From Streptomyces sp. V3I8 (GTDB taxonomy: Bacteria > Actinomycetota > Actinomycetes > Streptomycetales > Streptomycetaceae), in contig NZ_JAUSZL010000002.1 of the NCBI RefSeq assembly GCF_030817535.1, positions 372,001 through 436,000 of the forward strand: a stretch of 64,000 nucleotides of DNA. The letters are read 5' to 3'. Under the pieces are notes generated by a model. The model was not told the origin of the DNA and made no database searches. It was given only the letters and a program-made list of their open reading frames with translations. Positions 7,448 to 16,454 of this stretch are shown piece by piece. A program made the translations under genes and the position numbers. Position 1 is the stretch's first letter. Each line of letters opens with the position of its first letter.

Positions 7448-10400
7448 TTGTCCCAGCATCAGTTCGTGCGTGCCCGAAGACTCCTCACCTCTCTGCTGAC
7501 CGGAGCCGTCCTGGCCGGCGGCCTTCTCGCCACCCCCGCGGTCTCGGCCGCCGCGGACGCCGCGGCGGCCCTCCCGCCGCAGGAGCCCGGCGTCACGCTG
7601 CGCGTGTTCGACGTGCAGACGCCGCTGAGCAAGCTGTGCACCCTCAAACCCGGTCAGACGCCCAACCACGACGCGCTCAAGTCGACGGTGGACTGGTCCA
7701 CGACCGATGACTTCGGCGGCTTCTCCGACCGCTTCGTCTCGGAGGTGACCGGCTATCTGGTCGTGCCGAGCGACGGCACCTACGGCCTGCGTCTCACCAG
7801 TGACGACGGTTCCCGGCTGAGCATCGACGGCGCCACCGTCATCGATCACGACGGACTCCACGGCGCGGAGCCGAAGGACGCCTCCGTCCAGCTCACCGCG
7901 GGCTCGCACCCCCTGCGCATCGAACACTTCGAGCGGGACGGCGGGCAGGAACTGCGGCTGGCCTGGCAGCCGCCGGGCGCGAGCGGTTTCACGACCGTGC
8001 CGCGCGAGGCGCTGAGCACGGACGCCGGTGTCGTCCGGGTCACGGCCCCCGGGCGCAAGGAGTGCGAGGAGAGCGGCGACACCCCCGGCGACGGCCTCCC
8101 GCTGACGGAGGTACGCCCCGACCTGACGCTCACCGACCTGCGCCCCGACGGTTTCGAACCGCAGGTCACCGGCATGGACTGGCTGCCCGACGGACGGCTG
8201 GCCATCAGCACCTGGGGCGGTTCCGACAACGTTGCCGGTGAGGTGTACCTGCTGGACAACGTCACCGGCGAGACCAGCCGGGACGAGGTCACCGTCAAGA
8301 AGGTGGCGAGCGGACTGCGCGAGCCCATGGGCATCAAGTACGTCGACGGTTCGCTGTACGTCTCGCAGAAGCACCAGCTGACCCGGCTCGTCGACAAGAA
8401 CCACGACGACGTCACCGACGAGTACCGCCAGGTCGCGACCTGGCCGTACGGCGGCAACTTCCACGAGTTCGCCTTCGGCCTCCTCTACCGTGACGGCTAC
8501 TTCTACGTGAACCTGTCCGTCGCCATCGACCTCGGCGGCGCGACCACGGTTCCGCAGCCGGCTCCGGGCCGCGGGACCACGTACAAGGTCAGCAAGAAGA
8601 CCGGCAGGATCAGCCCGATCGCAGGAGGCCTGCGCACGCCGAACGGTATCGGCTGGGGTCCTGAGGGCGAGCTCTTCGCCACGGACAACCAGGGCGGCTG
8701 GCTGCCTTCGTCGAAGCTCGTCCACGTCAAGCAGGACCGCTTCTTCAACCACTACACCGAGCCGTCCGGCCGCTTCGACGCGGCCACCCCGACCGCGCCG
8801 GTGCTGTGGCTGCCGCAGAACGAGATAGCCAACTCGCCCTCCACACCGCTGTATGTGAAGAAGGGCCAGTTCAAGGGGCAGATGCTGATCGGCGACGTGA
8901 CCTACGGCGGTCTGCAGCGCGCGTACCTGGAGAAGGTCAAGGGGCAGTACCAGGGCGCCGTCTTCCGCTACACGCAGGGCCTCGAGGCCGGCGTCAACCG
9001 CCTCAGCTACGGTCCCGACGGCTCGATCTACGCCGGTGGTCTGGGCGCCGACGGCAACTGGGGCCAGGAGGGCAAGCTCAAGTTCGGCCTGCAGAAGCTC
9101 ACCCCGAACGGCGGCAACACCTTCGACATCAAGACGATGCGTGCCGTGCCGGGCGGTTTCGACCTGACCTACACGCAGCCCGTGTCCGCGAAGACGGCGG
9201 AGGAACTGGCCAAGCACTACAAGGCCGAGCAGTGGCGCTACACGCCGACCAGCGACTACGGCGGCCCGAAGATCGCCGAAGAGGTACTCCCCGTGCGGTC
9301 GGCCGAGCTGTCGAAGGACAAGCGCACCGTGAAGCTGCGGCTGGACGAACTGAAGCCCGGACGGGTCGTGCACCTGCGCTCCCCGCGGCCCTTCACCTCC
9401 GAGTCCGGTGAGTCGCTGTGGAACACCGAGGCCTGGTACACGCTCAACGCCATGCCGGGCAAGCAGCCGCCCGCCGCCACCCGGTACGAGGCCGAGGAGG
9501 CGCGTCTGACGGGTGTGGCCGGCATCGCGACGGACCACACCGGCTACTCCGGCAGCGGATTCGTCGCCCGGTACAACACGGAGGGCAAGGCCGGCACCGC
9601 CTTCGACGTCACGGTCAAGAAGTCGGGCACCTACGACGTCAACCTGCGCTACTCCAACGGCCCCAACCCGTTCCAGGGCACCAAGTCGCTCTCCCTGTAC
9701 GCCAACGAGAAGAAACTGCGGCAGGTGAAGCTCGCCTCCACCGGTGACTGGGACACCTGGTCCACCCAGACCGAACCGGTGGCTCTGCGCGCGGGCAAGA
9801 ACACCCTCTCCTACCGCTTCGAAGCCGGCGACACCGGCCATGTGAACCTCGACCTCATCACGGTCCGTCCGCACGGTGAGCGGCTCGCCCTCTTCGACGG
9901 CACCGCCGCCTCGCAGGCGCAGTGGCAGCACACGGACGGCCGGCGCCTGGAGTGGCCGCTCGCCGCCGAGAAGTCGATGGAGGTGTGCTGCGGCGACATC
10001 CGGACCCTCGACGCGTACCAGGACTTCAAGCTGCACGTCGAGTTCCGTGTCCCGCTGCTGCCCGACGACGTCACCGGCCAGAACCGCGGCAACAGCGGCA
10101 TCTTCATCCAGGACCGCTACGAACTGCAGATCCTGGACTCCTACGGCGACACCACCCTGGACACCAACGAGGCAGGAGCCATCTACCTGAAGAAGGCGCC
10201 GGACGTGAACGCGGCCAAGGCGCCCGAGACCTGGCAGACGTACGACATCGTCTTCCGGGCCGCCCGTTACGACGACACGGGCAAGAAGACCGCGGACGCC
10301 CGGCTGACCGTGGTGTGGAACGGCGAGAAGGTGCACGACGACATCACGCTCGACGGCCCCACCGCGTCGGGCAGGTCCGAGACACCGGCGGCGGGACCGA

Positions 10401-10465
10401 TCCGCCTGCAGGACCACGGGAACAAGGTCCGGTTCCGCAACATCAGGCTGGAACCCCTGAAGTGA
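7448..10465 (+). CDS. Secreted multidomain protein: PA14, beta-propeller, CBM and DUF1080-like domains
   Basis: A 1005-residue exported protein. I choose the TTG at 7448 because a GGAGG site lies 5 nt upstream and it gives a clean signal peptide (positive FVRARR, then LLTSLLTGAVLAGGLL, cleavage near AVSAAA). Domains in order are a PA14-like module (about residues 65-165, TVDWSTTDDFGGF and GTYGLRLTSDDGSRLSIDG), a six-bladed sugar-dehydrogenase-like beta-propeller (about 215-560), a CBM6/35-like module (about 680-800, YEAEEARLTGVAG) and a concanavalin-like DUF1080 domain (about 810-1005, NRGNSGIFIQDRYELQILDS). DUF1080 members include 3-keto-disaccharide hydrolases. A role in extracellular carbohydrate oxidation or breakdown is inferred. 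Confidence 0.85.
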   Translation: MSQHQFVRARRLLTSLLTGAVLAGGLLATPAVSAAADAAAALPPQEPGVTLRVFDVQTPLSKLCTLKPGQTPNHDALKSTVDWSTTDDFGGFSDRFVSEVTGYLVVPSDGTYGLRLTSDDGSRLSIDGATVIDHDGLHGAEPKDASVQLTAGSHPLRIEHFERDGGQELRLAWQPPGASGFTTVPREALSTDAGVVRVTAPGRKECEESGDTPGDGLPLTEVRPDLTLTDLRPDGFEPQVTGMDWLPDGRLAISTWGGSDNVAGEVYLLDNVTGETSRDEVTVKKVASGLREPMGIKYVDGSLYVSQKHQLTRLVDKNHDDVTDEYRQVATWPYGGNFHEFAFGLLYRDGYFYVNLSVAIDLGGATTVPQPAPGRGTTYKVSKKTGRISPIAGGLRTPNGIGWGPEGELFATDNQGGWLPSSKLVHVKQDRFFNHYTEPSGRFDAATPTAPVLWLPQNEIANSPSTPLYVKKGQFKGQMLIGDVTYGGLQRAYLEKVKGQYQGAVFRYTQGLEAGVNRLSYGPDGSIYAGGLGADGNWGQEGKLKFGLQKLTPNGGNTFDIKTMRAVPGGFDLTYTQPVSAKTAEELAKHYKAEQWRYTPTSDYGGPKIAEEVLPVRSAELSKDKRTVKLRLDELKPGRVVHLRSPRPFTSESGESLWNTEAWYTLNAMPGKQPPAATRYEAEEARLTGVAGIATDHTGYSGSGFVARYNTEGKAGTAFDVTVKKSGTYDVNLRYSNGPNPFQGTKSLSLYANEKKLRQVKLASTGDWDTWSTQTEPVALRAGKNTLSYRFEAGDTGHVNLDLITVRPHGERLALFDGTAASQAQWQHTDGRRLEWPLAAEKSMEVCCGDIRTLDAYQDFKLHVEFRVPLLPDDVTGQNRGNSGIFIQDRYELQILDSYGDTTLDTNEAGAIYLKKAPDVNAAKAPETWQTYDIVFRAARYDDTGKKTADARLTVVWNGEKVHDDITLDGPTASGRSETPAAGPIRLQDHGNKVRFRNIRLEPLK

Positions 10466-10490
10466 CGTGAAGGGACCGAAGTGACCTGCA

Positions 10491-10518
10491 GCCGGGCCCG
10501 GTGGACGCCGGGCCCGGC
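10491..10518. terminator. GC-rich hairpin downstream of the multidomain gene
   Basis: Perfect 11-bp arms (gccgggcccgg at 10491-10501 and ccgggcccggc at 10508-10518) with a 6-nt loop lie 26 bp after the stop at 10465. This is a plausible factor-independent terminator without a U-tract. Confidence 0.55.
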
Positions 10519-10634
10519 ACCCGTACAGGTGGTGGCGGGGGGGGTGGCAGGGGTCCGGCGGTAGTGCCTGCGGTACCTCGGAGTGGGCAGCGCAGGGGTT
10601 CGCGACGCCCCCGTGCGCACGGGAATCTGTAGCC

Positions 10635-12053
10635 ATGACGCGAAGCAAGGCAGTAGTCATTCCCTCGGTCCTCCTCTCCCTCGGCGCCATGGCGGTCGCC
10701 ACTCCGGCCCTCGCGGACGCGGTGAAGGATTCACCGGCCGCGGTCCGGGCTCCGGCATCGGCCACCGCATCCCCGGCCCCGGTCCCGGCCCGGAGCCAGG
10801 ATCTGAAGAGCGTGGTGGACGCGATCGAGCGCGTCGCCCGCCCGCTCGACAGCACCGATCCCGGAGGCAGCCTGCGGGACCTCGACGCACTGGGCCGCAT
10901 GGTCGGAAATGCCGAGGTGGTGGGTCTGGGCGAAGCCACCCACGGTTCGCGGGACTTCTTCCGGATGAAGCACCGTCTCCTGCGCCACCTCGTCGAGAAG
11001 AAGGGCTTCCGGACCTTCTCCCTGGAGCTGCCCTGGAGCAGCGGTGTGCGGATCAACGAGTACGTCCTGTACGGCAGGGGCGACCTGCGGGACATAGCGC
11101 GTGAAGAGTTCCAGGGCGCGTACCGGATCTGGAACAACCAGGACTACATCGACCTCATCGAGTGGATGCGCGACCGCAACCGCAGCCACCCGAAGGACCC
11201 GGTGCGGTTCATGGGCAACGACATGGGCTACGCGGGGCCGGAGTCGTACAGGCGCGTGACGGCTCATGTGGCCCGCGAACACCCGCGGTTGCTGAAGCGC
11301 GTCACCGAGCTCTACCGCGGGCTGGCCCCGACCACCGACGCCGGCACGTACAGCGACCGGTACATCAAGCTGCCGCTCGCCGAGCGCGCGGAGCGGGCGG
11401 AGCGGACCCGGAAGGTGTTCGAGCTGCTGCGGGACCAGCGGCCGCGCCGCGGCGACGAGCAGGCGCACCTGTGGGCCGTGCAGGACGCGAGGGCCATCGA
11501 CCAGATGGCCGAGGGCCTCTCGCTCGACGTCACCGACGAGGCCGAGGTCACGAAGATGATGAGGATGCGCGACGAGGTGATGGCCGAGAACGTGGCGTGG
11601 TGGAACAGGCACACCGGCGACAAGATCCTGCTGTCGGCGCACAACACGCATGTGTCGTACGACTCCTTCGACGCGCGGTACCCCAAGACCCAAGGGGCCT
11701 TCCTGCACGACGCGTTGGGCAAGGACTACGTCAGTATCGGCTTCAGTTTCCACAAGGGTGCCTTCAAGGCGTTCGGCACCGACGACAACGTGATGCGGAC
11801 CTACCGTGTGGGTGCCGCGCAGGCGGGTTCCAACGAGGACATCCTGGACGAGGTCCGCCAGGAGGACTACTTCCTCGACATGCGCACGGCGCCGAACTCC
11901 GCGCGCGCCTGGCTGGCCGAGCCGCGTGTCACCTACAACATCGGCGCGGGGTGGCCCGACCCGGTGACGTACAGGATCGCTCTCGGCAAGGCGCACGACA
12001 TCCTCGTCCACCTGGACGAGGTGGAGGCCACCGAGTACCTGGGCACCCCCTGA
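10635..12053 (+). CDS. Secreted erythromycin-esterase-family protein
   Basis: A 472-residue protein with a signal peptide (MTRSKAVVIPSVLLSLGAMAVATPALA) and a Pro/Ala-rich linker, then an erythromycin esterase (EreA/EreB-like, PF05139) domain. The motif GLGEATHGSRDFF near residue 100 carries the family histidine and glutamate, and a later HNTHVSYDS with ALGKDYVSIGFSFH is also typical. True Ere enzymes hydrolyse the macrolide lactone in the cytosol. Most homologues, including exported ones like this, have unknown substrates, so macrolide resistance should not be assumed. It is a single gene between two hairpins. Confidence 0.85.
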   Translation: MTRSKAVVIPSVLLSLGAMAVATPALADAVKDSPAAVRAPASATASPAPVPARSQDLKSVVDAIERVARPLDSTDPGGSLRDLDALGRMVGNAEVVGLGEATHGSRDFFRMKHRLLRHLVEKKGFRTFSLELPWSSGVRINEYVLYGRGDLRDIAREEFQGAYRIWNNQDYIDLIEWMRDRNRSHPKDPVRFMGNDMGYAGPESYRRVTAHVAREHPRLLKRVTELYRGLAPTTDAGTYSDRYIKLPLAERAERAERTRKVFELLRDQRPRRGDEQAHLWAVQDARAIDQMAEGLSLDVTDEAEVTKMMRMRDEVMAENVAWWNRHTGDKILLSAHNTHVSYDSFDARYPKTQGAFLHDALGKDYVSIGFSFHKGAFKAFGTDDNVMRTYRVGAAQAGSNEDILDEVRQEDYFLDMRTAPNSARAWLAEPRVTYNIGAGWPDPVTYRIALGKAHDILVHLDEVEATEYLGTP

Positions 12054-12096
12054 TCGCTTCGTGGACACGGGCGGGGCACGGGCGGGGCACGGGCGA

Positions 12097-12143
12097 ACGG
12101 GAGCAGGCACGGGCACGGACAGTGACACCCGGCCTGCTCCCGT
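12097..12143. terminator. Hairpin between convergent genes
   Basis: Arms acgggagcaggc (12097-12108) and gcctgctcccgt (12132-12143) are perfect, and an inner cggg/cccg pair extends the stem. It lies between the stops at 12053 (+) and 12177 (-), so it probably works in both directions. Confidence 0.6.
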
Positions 12144-12176
12144 CCCTCCCCTCTCCTCCCGCCCCCTCCCGCCCGC

Positions 12177-13511
12177 TCACACCACGGTGCGGATCAGCTT
12201 CTTGTTGACGAACTCCTCGATGCCCGGGCGGCCGAGTTCACGTCCGAAGCCCGAGCGCTTGACGCCGCCGAAGGGCAGCTCCGCGCCCTCCGCGCCGACG
12301 CCGTTGACGAAGACCATGCCGGCCTCGATCCGGTCGGCGACCCGCTCGGCCTGGGCCGGGTCGGTGGTGAAGACGTAGGAGCCGAGTCCGTACGGGGTGT
12401 CGTTGGCGATGCGGACGGCGTCGTCCTCGTCGGCGGCCGCGAAGACCATGGCGACCGGCCCGAACAGCTCCTGCCGGGCGGCGGTGTGCCCGGTGGTGAG
12501 CCCGGTGAGGACTCCGGCCGGGAAGTGGGCGCCGTGCCGGCGGCCGGTGCTGTGCAGGGTCGCCCCCTCGGCGACGGCCGCGTCGACCTGGCGGCCGAGG
12601 TTCTCGGCGGCGGCCACGGACGACAGGGGCGCGCCGGTCTCCCCGGCGAGGAGGCGAGCCGTGAACTTCTCGACGAACGGCTCGTACAGGTCCCCGACGA
12701 CCACGAAACGCTTGGCCGCGTTGCACGCCTGGCCGGTGTTGTCGAGCCGCGCGGCGACGGCGGCGTCGACGACCGCGTCCAGGTCGTCGGTGGACAGTAC
12801 GAGGAACGGGTCGGAGCCGCCGAGTTCGAGGACGACCTTCTTGAGGTGGCGTCCGGCGGTCTCGGCGACGGCGGCGCCCGCCCGCTCCGAGCCCGTGAGG
12901 GACACACCCTGGACGCGCGGGTCGGCGATCACGTCGGCGATCTGCTCGTCGGTGGCGTACACGTTGACGTACGCACCGGCCGGGAAGCCCGCCTCGGCGA
13001 ACAGCTTCTCCAGCAGCGCGGCGGTGGCGGGACACTGCGGGGCGTGCTTGAGGACGACGGTGTTCCCGATAGCGAGGTTCGGGGCGGCGAAGCGGGCGAC
13101 CTGGTAGGCGGGGAAGTTCCACGGCATGATGCCGAGCAGGACGCCCACCGGGCTGCGCCGGACGACCGCGCTGCCCGGTCCGGAGGTGACGTCGAGCGGT
13201 TCGTCGGCGAGGAACTGCCCGGCGTGGTCGGCGTAGTAGTGGTAGATCTCGGTGCAGAAGCCGACCTCGCCCGCCGCCTCCGCGAGCGGTTTGCCCATCT
13301 CACGGACGATGCTCGCGGCGAGTTCGTCCTGGTGCTCGGCGTGCAGGTCACCGAGCCTGCGCAGCAACGCGGCCCGTTCGGCCACGGAGCTGGAGCGCCC
13401 CCAGGCGGCCGCGGAATGGGCCGCGTCGACGGCGGCGGTGACCTCGGCGTCGGTGGCGGTCGGGTAGGTCTCGACGACCTCTGCGGTCGCCGGGTCGGTG
13501 ACGGCGTACAT
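12177..13511 (-). CDS. Aldehyde dehydrogenase, succinate-semialdehyde dehydrogenase type
   Basis: A 444-residue NAD(P)-dependent aldehyde dehydrogenase. The ATG at 13511 (MYAVTDPATAEVV) has GGAG 5-8 nt upstream. Visible features are the cofactor strand GIMPWNFPAYQV, VSLTGSERAGAAVA, the general-base glutamate in LELGGSDPF and the catalytic cysteine in NTGQACNAAKRF. The end, GGVKRSGFGRELG and EFVNKKL, fits the GabD/succinate-semialdehyde group, slightly short of the usual 455 residues. It is the third gene of an APC permease - alcohol dehydrogenase - aldehyde dehydrogenase operon. The pathway would oxidise an imported alcohol or amine-derived compound to an acid. Confidence 0.88.
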   Translation of the reverse strand: MYAVTDPATAEVVETYPTATDAEVTAAVDAAHSAAAWGRSSSVAERAALLRRLGDLHAEHQDELAASIVREMGKPLAEAAGEVGFCTEIYHYYADHAGQFLADEPLDVTSGPGSAVVRRSPVGVLLGIMPWNFPAYQVARFAAPNLAIGNTVVLKHAPQCPATAALLEKLFAEAGFPAGAYVNVYATDEQIADVIADPRVQGVSLTGSERAGAAVAETAGRHLKKVVLELGGSDPFLVLSTDDLDAVVDAAVAARLDNTGQACNAAKRFVVVGDLYEPFVEKFTARLLAGETGAPLSSVAAAENLGRQVDAAVAEGATLHSTGRRHGAHFPAGVLTGLTTGHTAARQELFGPVAMVFAAADEDDAVRIANDTPYGLGSYVFTTDPAQAERVADRIEAGMVFVNGVGAEGAELPFGGVKRSGFGRELGRPGIEEFVNKKLIRTVV

Positions 13512-13573
13512 ACGAACTCCAGGGGTCATGGGCACAGGCACAGGCACGGTGACAGGCGCGGGCACAGTGGCGG

Positions 13574-14674
13574 TCACGGTTCGAGGATCGTCCGCACCCC
13601 GGTGTTCGACCGGAGGTCGTCGAAGGCGAGGGACGCCTCCGCCAGCGGGCGGACCTTTCCGACCAGGTCGTCCAGGGGCAGCTTCCCCGCCAGGTAGAGG
13701 CGGGCCAGCTTCGGGATGTCGAGTTCGCCGACGCTGGAGCCGTAGTTGCAGCCGAGGATCCGCTTGCCCTGGTCGGCCAGGTCGAAGAGGTTGAACGCGC
13801 CGGTGGCGTCGGTGGCCGCCATGCCGACGAGGACGGCGGCGCCGCCGGAGGTGAGCATGGCGGGGAGGGTCTCGACGACCTTCGGGCTGCCGATGGCCTC
13901 GAACGCGTAGTCCGCGCCACCGAGTTCGTCCTGGCACCAGGCGGCCACGTCGTCGCGCGCCCCGTCGAGGATGTGGGTGGCGCCGAACTCCTTCGCCGCG
14001 GCGAGGCGTTCGGGCGACAGGTCGACGGCCACGATGGGGTCGGCGCCGACCAGGGACAGGCCCATCACCACGGAGAGCCCGACGCCGCCGGTGCCGATGA
14101 CGACCGCGGACTCGCCGGGCCGTACCCCGGCGGTGTTCACGACCGCGCCGATACCGGTGGTGATGGAGCAGCCGAGCAGCGCGCCGATACCGAAGGGGAG
14201 TTCCTCGGGGACCTTCACCGCTGCCGTCTCCGGGACGACCAGCCGGTCGGTGAAGGCACCGAGGCCGAGGTAGGGCCAGACCGCCTCGCCGTCGGCGCCG
14301 GTGAAGGGGGTCGTGCCGTCGGGGAGGGTGTTGGCGACGGCCTGGGTGCCGGTGCACAGCCAGCCCTTGCCCGCCACGCACTTGCGACAGCGCCGGCAGG
14401 GCGCGAACCAGGACAGCACCACGTGGTCGCCGGGCTGGACGGAGGTGACGCCGGGACCGGCTCCGGTGACCACGCCCGCCGCCTCGTGGCCGAGGACGAG
14501 GGGACGGTCGGTGGGCCAGTCGCCGGACACGATGTGCAGGTCGGAGTGGCACACGCCGGCGGCGCGGACCTCGATCTCGACCTCGCCCGGACCGGCGGGG
14601 CGCAGGGCCACCTCGCGCGTGCCGAGGCCCGCCTCGGGGTCGAAGACGATGGCTGGGGAGAGTTTCGACGACAT
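13574..14674 (-). CDS. Zinc-dependent alcohol dehydrogenase (MDR superfamily)
   Basis: A 366-residue medium-chain dehydrogenase. Catalytic zinc ligands are C42 (GVCHSD) and H in VLGHEAAG. The structural zinc site is the CRRCRKC cluster with a fourth Cys in GWLC. The Rossmann motif is VIGTGGVGLS. The composition resembles class-III-like and NDMA-type alcohol dehydrogenases. Its ATG shares one base with the stop of the permease gene (TGATG), so translation is coupled. It would convert the alcohol group of the imported substrate to the aldehyde used by the downstream aldehyde dehydrogenase. Confidence 0.9.
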   Translation of the reverse strand: MSSKLSPAIVFDPEAGLGTREVALRPAGPGEVEIEVRAAGVCHSDLHIVSGDWPTDRPLVLGHEAAGVVTGAGPGVTSVQPGDHVVLSWFAPCRRCRKCVAGKGWLCTGTQAVANTLPDGTTPFTGADGEAVWPYLGLGAFTDRLVVPETAAVKVPEELPFGIGALLGCSITTGIGAVVNTAGVRPGESAVVIGTGGVGLSVVMGLSLVGADPIVAVDLSPERLAAAKEFGATHILDGARDDVAAWCQDELGGADYAFEAIGSPKVVETLPAMLTSGGAAVLVGMAATDATGAFNLFDLADQGKRILGCNYGSSVGELDIPKLARLYLAGKLPLDDLVGKVRPLAEASLAFDDLRSNTGVRTILEP

Positions 14675-16200
14675 CAGGACGCCTTCACTTCTTTCGCGGT
14701 CGGGTCTGTTGCGGTCGGGTTCGTGGTGGCCGTGCCCGGGGTGGCCGTGCTCGGGGCGAGTTTGGTGTGCGGCTTGGCCGTCACGACGTACACGAGGCCG
14801 ATGACGAAGAGCGCGGAGAAGACCAGGACCACGGCCCAGATCTGCGCCCAGCTGCCGTCGACGGGGGCGAGTTCGGCGCGCGGCCAGGCGATGTTGACCG
14901 CCTCGAACAGGAGCCACAGCACGGCGAGCACGTTGACGACGAGCCCGGTGCGGCCGAGCCTCAGCTGACCTGCGGCCGGGTTCCAGCGCCCGCTCAGCCG
15001 GGCGACCAGGGCCACGACGGCGACCGCCAGGAAGACGAAGTAGAACCCGCCGGAGCCGAACGCGATCAGGGTGGCCGCGGCGTTGCCGTTCAGCCCCAGC
15101 AGCAGGCCGAGCCCGGCGAGGACGGCGGTCGCGATGAGGGAGACGTACGGGATCTGCCGCGGGCCGACGGTCGCGAGCGTCGCGGAGAAGGGCAGCTGGC
15201 GGTCGCGGGCGAAGGCGTAGACGGCGCGGCCGATGTAGGTCTGGATGGAGACGGCACACGCGAAGAACGCGATGAGGACGACGACGACGAACGGCTTCTC
15301 GCTCCAGCCGCCGAGTCCCTGGGTCACCGCCTCGAAGACGGGGTCGACGATCGCGCCGGAGACGGCGTCCTCGGGCCGGCGCAGCGCGAGGGTCACGGCC
15401 AGGCCGGTCAGCAGGACGGTGAAGGCGACGAAGAGATAGGCGCGCAGCAGGGCGCGCGGGACGCTGCGCCGGGGCTGCTCGGTCTCCTCGGCCACCTGCG
15501 TGGTCGCGTCGAAGCCGAGGAACGCCCAGCCCGCCACCGCGAGACAGGTCAGCAGGCCGGCCGTCACGGAGCCGCCGGAGACGTCCTGCGCGCCGAGGGT
15601 CTCGAAGAGGATGCCGAAGCCGTTGTTCCGCACGAAGAGGAGGAGGATCAGGCTCACCGCGATGGAGGCGACGCCCTCGGCGATGATGCCCGCGTTCAGG
15701 AAGTGCTTCACGGGGTTCACCCCGAGCAGGTTGATGCCGAGCGCGACGGCGACGAAGACCACGCCGAGGAGCACGTGGACGGCGGTCGAGGGGACCCCGT
15801 CACCGGCCAGCATGTACAGCCAGGTCGCGCCCAGGTACGCCACCGTGGTCAGTGAGGCGACGGCCGAGGCGAGGTAGATCCAGCCCACCAGCCAGCCCAG
15901 GCGCGGGCCGCCCAGCCGGCGCACCCACTGGTAGACGCCGCCCGTGATCGGGAACTGGGAGGACAGCTCGGCGTAGACCACGACGACCAGCAGCTGGCCG
16001 AGGAAGGCCACGACGACGGCCCAGATCCAGGTGGGCCCGGCGAAGAGGAAGCCGAGCTGGACGACGGCGTAGATGCCGACCACGGGCGAGATCGTCGCGA
16101 ACCCGATCGCGAAGACGGCCCAGGCGGACAGCGTCCGTCTCAGCTCCTGCTGATAGCCGTACTCGGCGAGTTCACCGGCATCGGTGGGGGTGTCGTCCAC
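14674..16200 (-). CDS. APC-superfamily amino acid/amine permease
   Basis: A 508-residue integral membrane protein with 12 predicted helices and a cytoplasmic N terminus. The family signature in helix 1 is visible (AVFAIGFATISPVVGIY), followed by ELSSQFPITGGVYQWV and FLGFDATTQVAEETEQPRRSVPRA, typical of the GABA/choline/amine branch of APC transporters. The start is a GTG at 16200 with AGGAGAC upstream. The Thr/Pro-rich tail is low complexity. First gene of the operon with the alcohol and aldehyde dehydrogenases. Divergent from a TetR gene whose operator-like repeats lie between them. Confidence 0.9.
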   Translation of the reverse strand: MDDTPTDAGELAEYGYQQELRRTLSAWAVFAIGFATISPVVGIYAVVQLGFLFAGPTWIWAVVVAFLGQLLVVVVYAELSSQFPITGGVYQWVRRLGGPRLGWLVGWIYLASAVASLTTVAYLGATWLYMLAGDGVPSTAVHVLLGVVFVAVALGINLLGVNPVKHFLNAGIIAEGVASIAVSLILLLFVRNNGFGILFETLGAQDVSGGSVTAGLLTCLAVAGWAFLGFDATTQVAEETEQPRRSVPRALLRAYLFVAFTVLLTGLAVTLALRRPEDAVSGAIVDPVFEAVTQGLGGWSEKPFVVVVLIAFFACAVSIQTYIGRAVYAFARDRQLPFSATLATVGPRQIPYVSLIATAVLAGLGLLLGLNGNAAATLIAFGSGGFYFVFLAVAVVALVARLSGRWNPAAGQLRLGRTGLVVNVLAVLWLLFEAVNIAWPRAELAPVDGSWAQIWAVVLVFSALFVIGLVYVVTAKPHTKLAPSTATPGTATTNPTATDPTAKEVKAS

Positions 16201-16235
16201 GTTCGTCTCCTGACAGTGATGCGCGGGCTGCCGCC

Positions 16236-16291
16236 GGGCCCGCGTACGTACGGGCCCGAGGGTGGGCGCGGGTCCGTACGTACGCGGGCCC
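16236..16291. repeat. 22-nt inverted repeat in the permease leader
   Basis: The arms 16236-16257 and 16270-16291 are 22 nt each with a single mismatch. Each contains cgtacgtacg or its equivalent, and the spacer is 12 nt. It sits 36 bp upstream of the permease GTG, so it is transcribed in the 5-prime leader or overlaps the promoter. It could be an attenuating hairpin or a paired protein-binding site. Confidence 0.7.
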
Positions 16292-16397
16292 GGGGTGCCT
16301 GTCGTCCGGTGCGCCGGTCCGCCGCCTCGCCGACGACGGGCTCGACGAGGGCGAGGGACGGTTCTCGGACCGGGACGGGCCGTTTTCGGACGGCAAC

Positions 16398-16442
16398 GCT
16401 TATTGGGCGCATGACCAATTGCTTATTGGTCGCATACTCAAT
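16398..16442. promoter_or_regulatory. Probable TetR operator between the regulator and permease operon
   Basis: A 19-bp palindrome GACCAAT-N5-ATTGGTC (16413-16431) overlaps a direct repeat of about 22 bp (16398-16419 and 16421-16442, four mismatches), so ATTGG half-sites recur three times. It lies just before the TetR start at 16455, as expected for autorepression and control of the divergent operon. Confidence 0.6.
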
Positions 16443-16454
16443 AGCATTCGCGGC

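Noticed and set aside
7085..11137. A 1350-codon open frame on the minus strand across the multidomain gene
   Set aside because: It is antisense to two well-supported plus-strand genes, is rich in Arg/Gly/Val as expected from complementary GC-rich codons, and shows no family motif.
10635..12053. A macrolide resistance gene
   Set aside because: The product is exported and only belongs to the broad erythromycin-esterase family; nothing shows macrolide hydrolysis.
12177..14552. A single 791-residue fusion of dehydrogenase domains on the minus strand
   Set aside because: Only the last 444 residues match aldehyde dehydrogenase; the upstream part is out of frame with the real alcohol dehydrogenase gene.
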